Positions 61,549-64,000 of a stretch of 64,000 bases of DNA are shown here, in pieces. Positions within the stretch are counted from its first letter, which is position 1; every line of letters starts with the position of its first letter. The stretch covers positions 5,738,001-5,802,000 of the forward strand of contig NZ_JAFBCL010000001.1 in assembly GCF_016907655.1 (NCBI RefSeq), given 5' to 3'. Position numbers and translations under genes: made by a program. This stretch comes from Saccharothrix algeriensis (GTDB lineage: Bacteria > Actinomycetota > Actinomycetes > Mycobacteriales > Pseudonocardiaceae). The notes under the pieces were generated by a model. The model saw nothing but the letters and a program-made list of their open reading frames with translations, did not search any database and was not told the origin of the DNA.

Positions 61549-63189
61549 ATGTCCAGGACAGATCGGGGCACTGGGGAAGACCCGGCCGAGATCGCTCGCC
61601 GGGTGCAGGACGGAAGCCTCTCCCGACGTGGCCTGCTCAAGTTGTTCGGTGTGTCGGCGGCGTCGGTCGCGCTGGCCTCGACCACGGGGACGGCGAGCGC
61701 GACACCTCTCTGCTACGACTACGTCATCGTGGGGGCGGGGTCGGCCGGGTGCACGCTGGCCGCGCGCTTGCTGGCCGACTCGTCGGCCAGCGTGCTGCTG
61801 ATCGAGGCGGGCGGGACGAACGACCTGCCGGTGGTGCGGGACTTCACGAGAGCGGGGGAGACCACCGCGCCGGGTTCCGGGCTCGTCTGGCCGTACCAGT
61901 CGGTGCCGCAGCAGCAGTTGTCGAACCAGCCGCAGTCCTTCGTGTCGGGGAAGCTGGAGGGCGGCAGCAGTTCGGTCAACGGGATGGTGTGGGTTCGGGG
62001 CAACCCGGCCGACTACGACAACTGGGCCGCCCAGGGCGCCACCGGCTGGGACTACGCGGGCGTGCGGCCGTCACTGGACGCGCTGACCGGGCCGATCCGG
62101 CCGTCGAGCGAGCTGACGCAGCGCAACCTGCTCTCCCAGGCCACCGTGAACGCGGCCGTCGACATCGGCTACGCGTTCAACCCCGACTACAACGGCGCGA
62201 CCCAGTTCGGTGTCGGGTACACGCAGCTCAACGTGGTGGACCAGGTCCGGCAGGACGCGTTCACCTCGTTCCTGACCCCGTACCTCACCGACCCGCGCCT
62301 GACGATCATGACGGACGCGGAGGTCGCGCGGCTGACGTTCACCAGCCGCAAGGCGGTCAACGGCGTCGTCATCAACGCGGGCAGCCGCCGGTTCACGGTC
62401 CGGGCCGACCGGGAGGTCATCGTCAGCACGGGCACGGTCAACACGCCCCGGCTGCTCCAGCTGTCCGGTGTCGGCGCGGCGTGCGACCTGCGCCCGCTCG
62501 GCATCCCGGTCGTCGCCGACGTTCCGGGTGTCGGGCAGAACCTGCACGACCACCTGATCTCGGTGGTGCTGAAGAAGCTCCGCGCCCCCGAGCCCGCGTC
62601 GCACCTCACCGCGATGGACGTCAGCGCGTTCACCGGCAGCGGACGGGTGCCGGGCACCCCCGCGTACCAGTTCCAGGTGTACTACACCCGCAACGGGTAC
62701 CCGCCGTACCCCGGGAACTCGACGTCGATCGGGGTGATCAACCTGCACCCGACCAGCCGGGGGTACGTCAAGCTGCGGTCCGCCGACCCCTCCGTGCCGC
62801 CGATCATCCAGCCGAACTTCCTCCAGACCGGCGAGGACCTCGAAACCCAGCTGGCGGGCTACGAGCTGGCCCTGGAGTGGATCAACTCGCCGGGGCTGCG
62901 CGACTGGGTGACCGACGACGAGTCCATCCCCGGTCCGGGCGTCGACACCAGGGAGGAGCTGATCCAGGCGGTGCGCACCTACTCCCAGGGCGACTTCCAC
63001 GCGGTCGGCACCTGCCGGATGGGCACCGACGAGCAGGCCGTCGTGGACCCCCAGCTGCGGGTGCGCGGCGTCACCGGCCTGCGGTTGGCCAGTGCCGCGG
63101 TCATGCCCAGCATCACGTCGGGCAACACCAACGCGCCGTCGATGATGATCGGCGACCGGTGCGGGCGGCTGATCCTGGGACTCGCCTGA
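61549..63189 (+). CDS. TAT-exported GMC-family FAD oxidoreductase
   Basis: A 546-residue flavoenzyme with a TAT signal (LSRRGLLKLFGVSAASVALA). FAD binding is YDYVIVGAGSAGCTLAARLL near residue 57, GMC signature 1 is SGKLEGGSSSVNGMVWVRGN near 132, and signature 2 is STGTVNTPRLLQLSGVG. The active site has the His in FHAVGTCRMGTD and the Asn in SGNTNAPS. Relatives oxidise alcohols, including choline and cholesterol. Export in folded form with FAD suits the TAT route. It is divergent from the operon and followed by a strong terminator. Confidence 0.93.
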   Translation: MSRTDRGTGEDPAEIARRVQDGSLSRRGLLKLFGVSAASVALASTTGTASATPLCYDYVIVGAGSAGCTLAARLLADSSASVLLIEAGGTNDLPVVRDFTRAGETTAPGSGLVWPYQSVPQQQLSNQPQSFVSGKLEGGSSSVNGMVWVRGNPADYDNWAAQGATGWDYAGVRPSLDALTGPIRPSSELTQRNLLSQATVNAAVDIGYAFNPDYNGATQFGVGYTQLNVVDQVRQDAFTSFLTPYLTDPRLTIMTDAEVARLTFTSRKAVNGVVINAGSRRFTVRADREVIVSTGTVNTPRLLQLSGVGAACDLRPLGIPVVADVPGVGQNLHDHLISVVLKKLRAPEPASHLTAMDVSAFTGSGRVPGTPAYQFQVYYTRNGYPPYPGNSTSIGVINLHPTSRGYVKLRSADPSVPPIIQPNFLQTGEDLETQLAGYELALEWINSPGLRDWVTDDESIPGPGVDTREELIQAVRTYSQGDFHAVGTCRMGTDEQAVVDPQLRVRGVTGLRLASAAVMPSITSGNTNAPSMMIGDRCGRLILGLA

Positions 63190-63199
63190 CACCGCGCCC

Positions 63200-63233
63200 G
63201 GGCGGGCAGCCGGTCGGAACCGGCTGCCCGCCC
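63200..63233. terminator. 15-bp perfect hairpin terminator
   Basis: Arms GGGCGGGCAGCCGGT and its complement with a 4-base loop CGGA. It lies between the convergent GMC oxidoreductase and the last gene and probably ends both transcripts. Confidence 0.75.
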
Positions 63234-63271
63234 CCGGCCGAGGCGCCGACGGGCCGCGCGCGCCGCGCTGG

Positions 63272-63997
63272 TCAGGAAACCCGGCCGGCGTCGCGCACGG
63301 CGTCCACCGGGACCCCCGGGGAAGCCCGCCACAGGTCGGCGAGCCGGTCGACGGAGAGCCGGTCGAACGCTGTCGTGACCCCCGGCAGGTCGTGCGGGAT
63401 GAGCTCGGCGGCCAGCGCGCACTCGGTCCACCGATCGCGCGCCCCCCACTCGCGGACCTCGCGCAGCGCCTCGTCCAGGCCGACCACCTCGCCGTGCTCG
63501 CGGCGTGCCGCCAGCCGTGACCGCATCCGCTCGCGCCCCCGCGGCGTCAGCCCGTCGAGCAGGGTCGACAGGTCCAGGCTGACCGGGTCCGACGGCGCGG
63601 CCGATGACCACGGCCCGGTCCCGCCGCCCGTCGCCGGCAGCGCGAGGAGCAGCTCGACCGCCGGTGCGCCGCCGAGGACGTACACGTCGCGCAGCAGGTC
63701 CGCCGGCTCGTCGGGGCAGTGGACGAACGCGATCATGCGGTTGGCCATGCCCAACTCGGTGCGCAGCTGCCCGGCCCTGCGCAGGCCCGCGTTCGACGAC
63801 CCCTTGCGCTCGGCGACCCACATCGTCAGCGGCACGTCCCCACCGGGGACCTCCCGGCGCACGAGCAGGCACCGCGACGGCTCGCGTTCCGACATCAGCA
63901 CGTGCAGGCGAACCCGGTCGCTGGTCGCCTTGACCCACGGGTAGGACCACAGGGCGTGCGACCTGGCCGCGTCCAGCTCGGTGTCGAACGAGGACAC
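63272..63997 (-). CDS. Hypothetical protein at the window edge
   Basis: A frame of 241 codons reading from a GTG at 63997, three bases inside the window edge, so the true start may lie outside. SFDTELDAARSHALWSYPWV leads to a beta-rich part with VRREVPGGDVPLTMWVAERK, and the C-terminal half is helical (GARDRWTECALAAELIPHDL). It has no signal or membrane segment. I do not recognise a family. Confidence 0.6.
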   Translation of the reverse strand: MSSFDTELDAARSHALWSYPWVKATSDRVRLHVLMSEREPSRCLLVRREVPGGDVPLTMWVAERKGSSNAGLRRAGQLRTELGMANRMIAFVHCPDEPADLLRDVYVLGGAPAVELLLALPATGGGTGPWSSAAPSDPVSLDLSTLLDGLTPRGRERMRSRLAARREHGEVVGLDEALREVREWGARDRWTECALAAELIPHDLPGVTTAFDRLSVDRLADLWRASPGVPVDAVRDAGRVS

Positions 63998-64000
63998 GGC

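Noticed and set aside
60015..63944. A 1309-codon plus-strand frame spanning 60-64 kb
   Set aside because: It runs antisense to the MFS gene and out of frame through the GMC oxidoreductase. Composition is that of a shadow frame.
1..64000. tRNA or rRNA genes
   Set aside because: No cloverleaf with a TTCGANNC-type T-arm and matching acceptor stem, and no rRNA-like stretch, was noticed on either strand by eye. A dedicated scan would be needed to be certain.

Overview
The window is high-GC DNA with GTG and TTG starts, short overlapping operons, TAT signal peptides, and actinobacterial families (DUF4291, HTH_42, BKACE, actinomycete P450 and MFS). It most likely comes from a filamentous actinomycete, probably of the Pseudonocardiales (Saccharothrix/Lentzea/Actinosynnema type). 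That placement is an inference from gene style, not a phylogeny.

Region 1 (0.4-16.3 kb) is a complete type I-E CRISPR-Cas locus read on the minus strand (cas3-cse1-cse2-cas7-cas5-cas6e-cas1-cas2). A very long array (10666-14720; 67 repeats and 66 spacers by my count) has the same orientation and its leader on the right. Both flanks of the array are broken mobile-element genes. On the trailer side is the first ~68 codons of a TnsA-like transposase endonuclease, cut exactly where the array begins. On the leader side are a DUF4913-like gene, the tail of a TraG/VirD4-like coupling protein and a headless Nudix gene. A lone degenerate repeat-like sequence plus a strong hairpin lies between cas3 and the array.

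Region 2 (16.5-25.4 kb) is a decayed accessory region. It holds an alpha/beta hydrolase with its nucleophile Ser replaced by Ala, a four-EF-hand protein, fragments of XRE, PIN-like, DUF1877, recombinase, HAD and IS genes, and intact DUF1963, VOC and SMI1/KNR4 genes.

Region 3 (25.4-36.3 kb) looks like a compact metallophore or small-peptide locus: P450, two methyltransferases, a FecBCD-type ABC importer, an MFS exporter, a PLP enzyme of the cysteine-synthase fold and an ATP-grasp ligase translationally coupled to it. Region 4 (36.4-41.0 kb) has an HTH_42 (AlkZ-like) DNA glycosylase candidate, a secreted AttH/CrtC-like protein, an FAD monooxygenase and a divergent MarR regulator.

Region 5 (41.1-51.5 kb) starts with four pseudogene fragments. 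Next is a large SF1 helicase-PLD-DUF5710 protein resembling the type II Mokosh anti-phage protein, then VOC, DUF4291, a HEAT-repeat gene chimeric with a transposase fragment, a kinase-like gene, PPK2 and a PIG-L deacetylase. Region 6 (51.5-64 kb) has an NMT1-type ABC importer operon and a seven-gene minus-strand operon (MFS, glycosyltransferase, GTP cyclohydrolase II, ABM-like, BKACE, methyltransferase, gamma-glutamyltransferase) that reads like a small uncharacterised biosynthetic cluster. A TAT-exported GMC oxidoreductase and an unknown gene at the right edge close the window.
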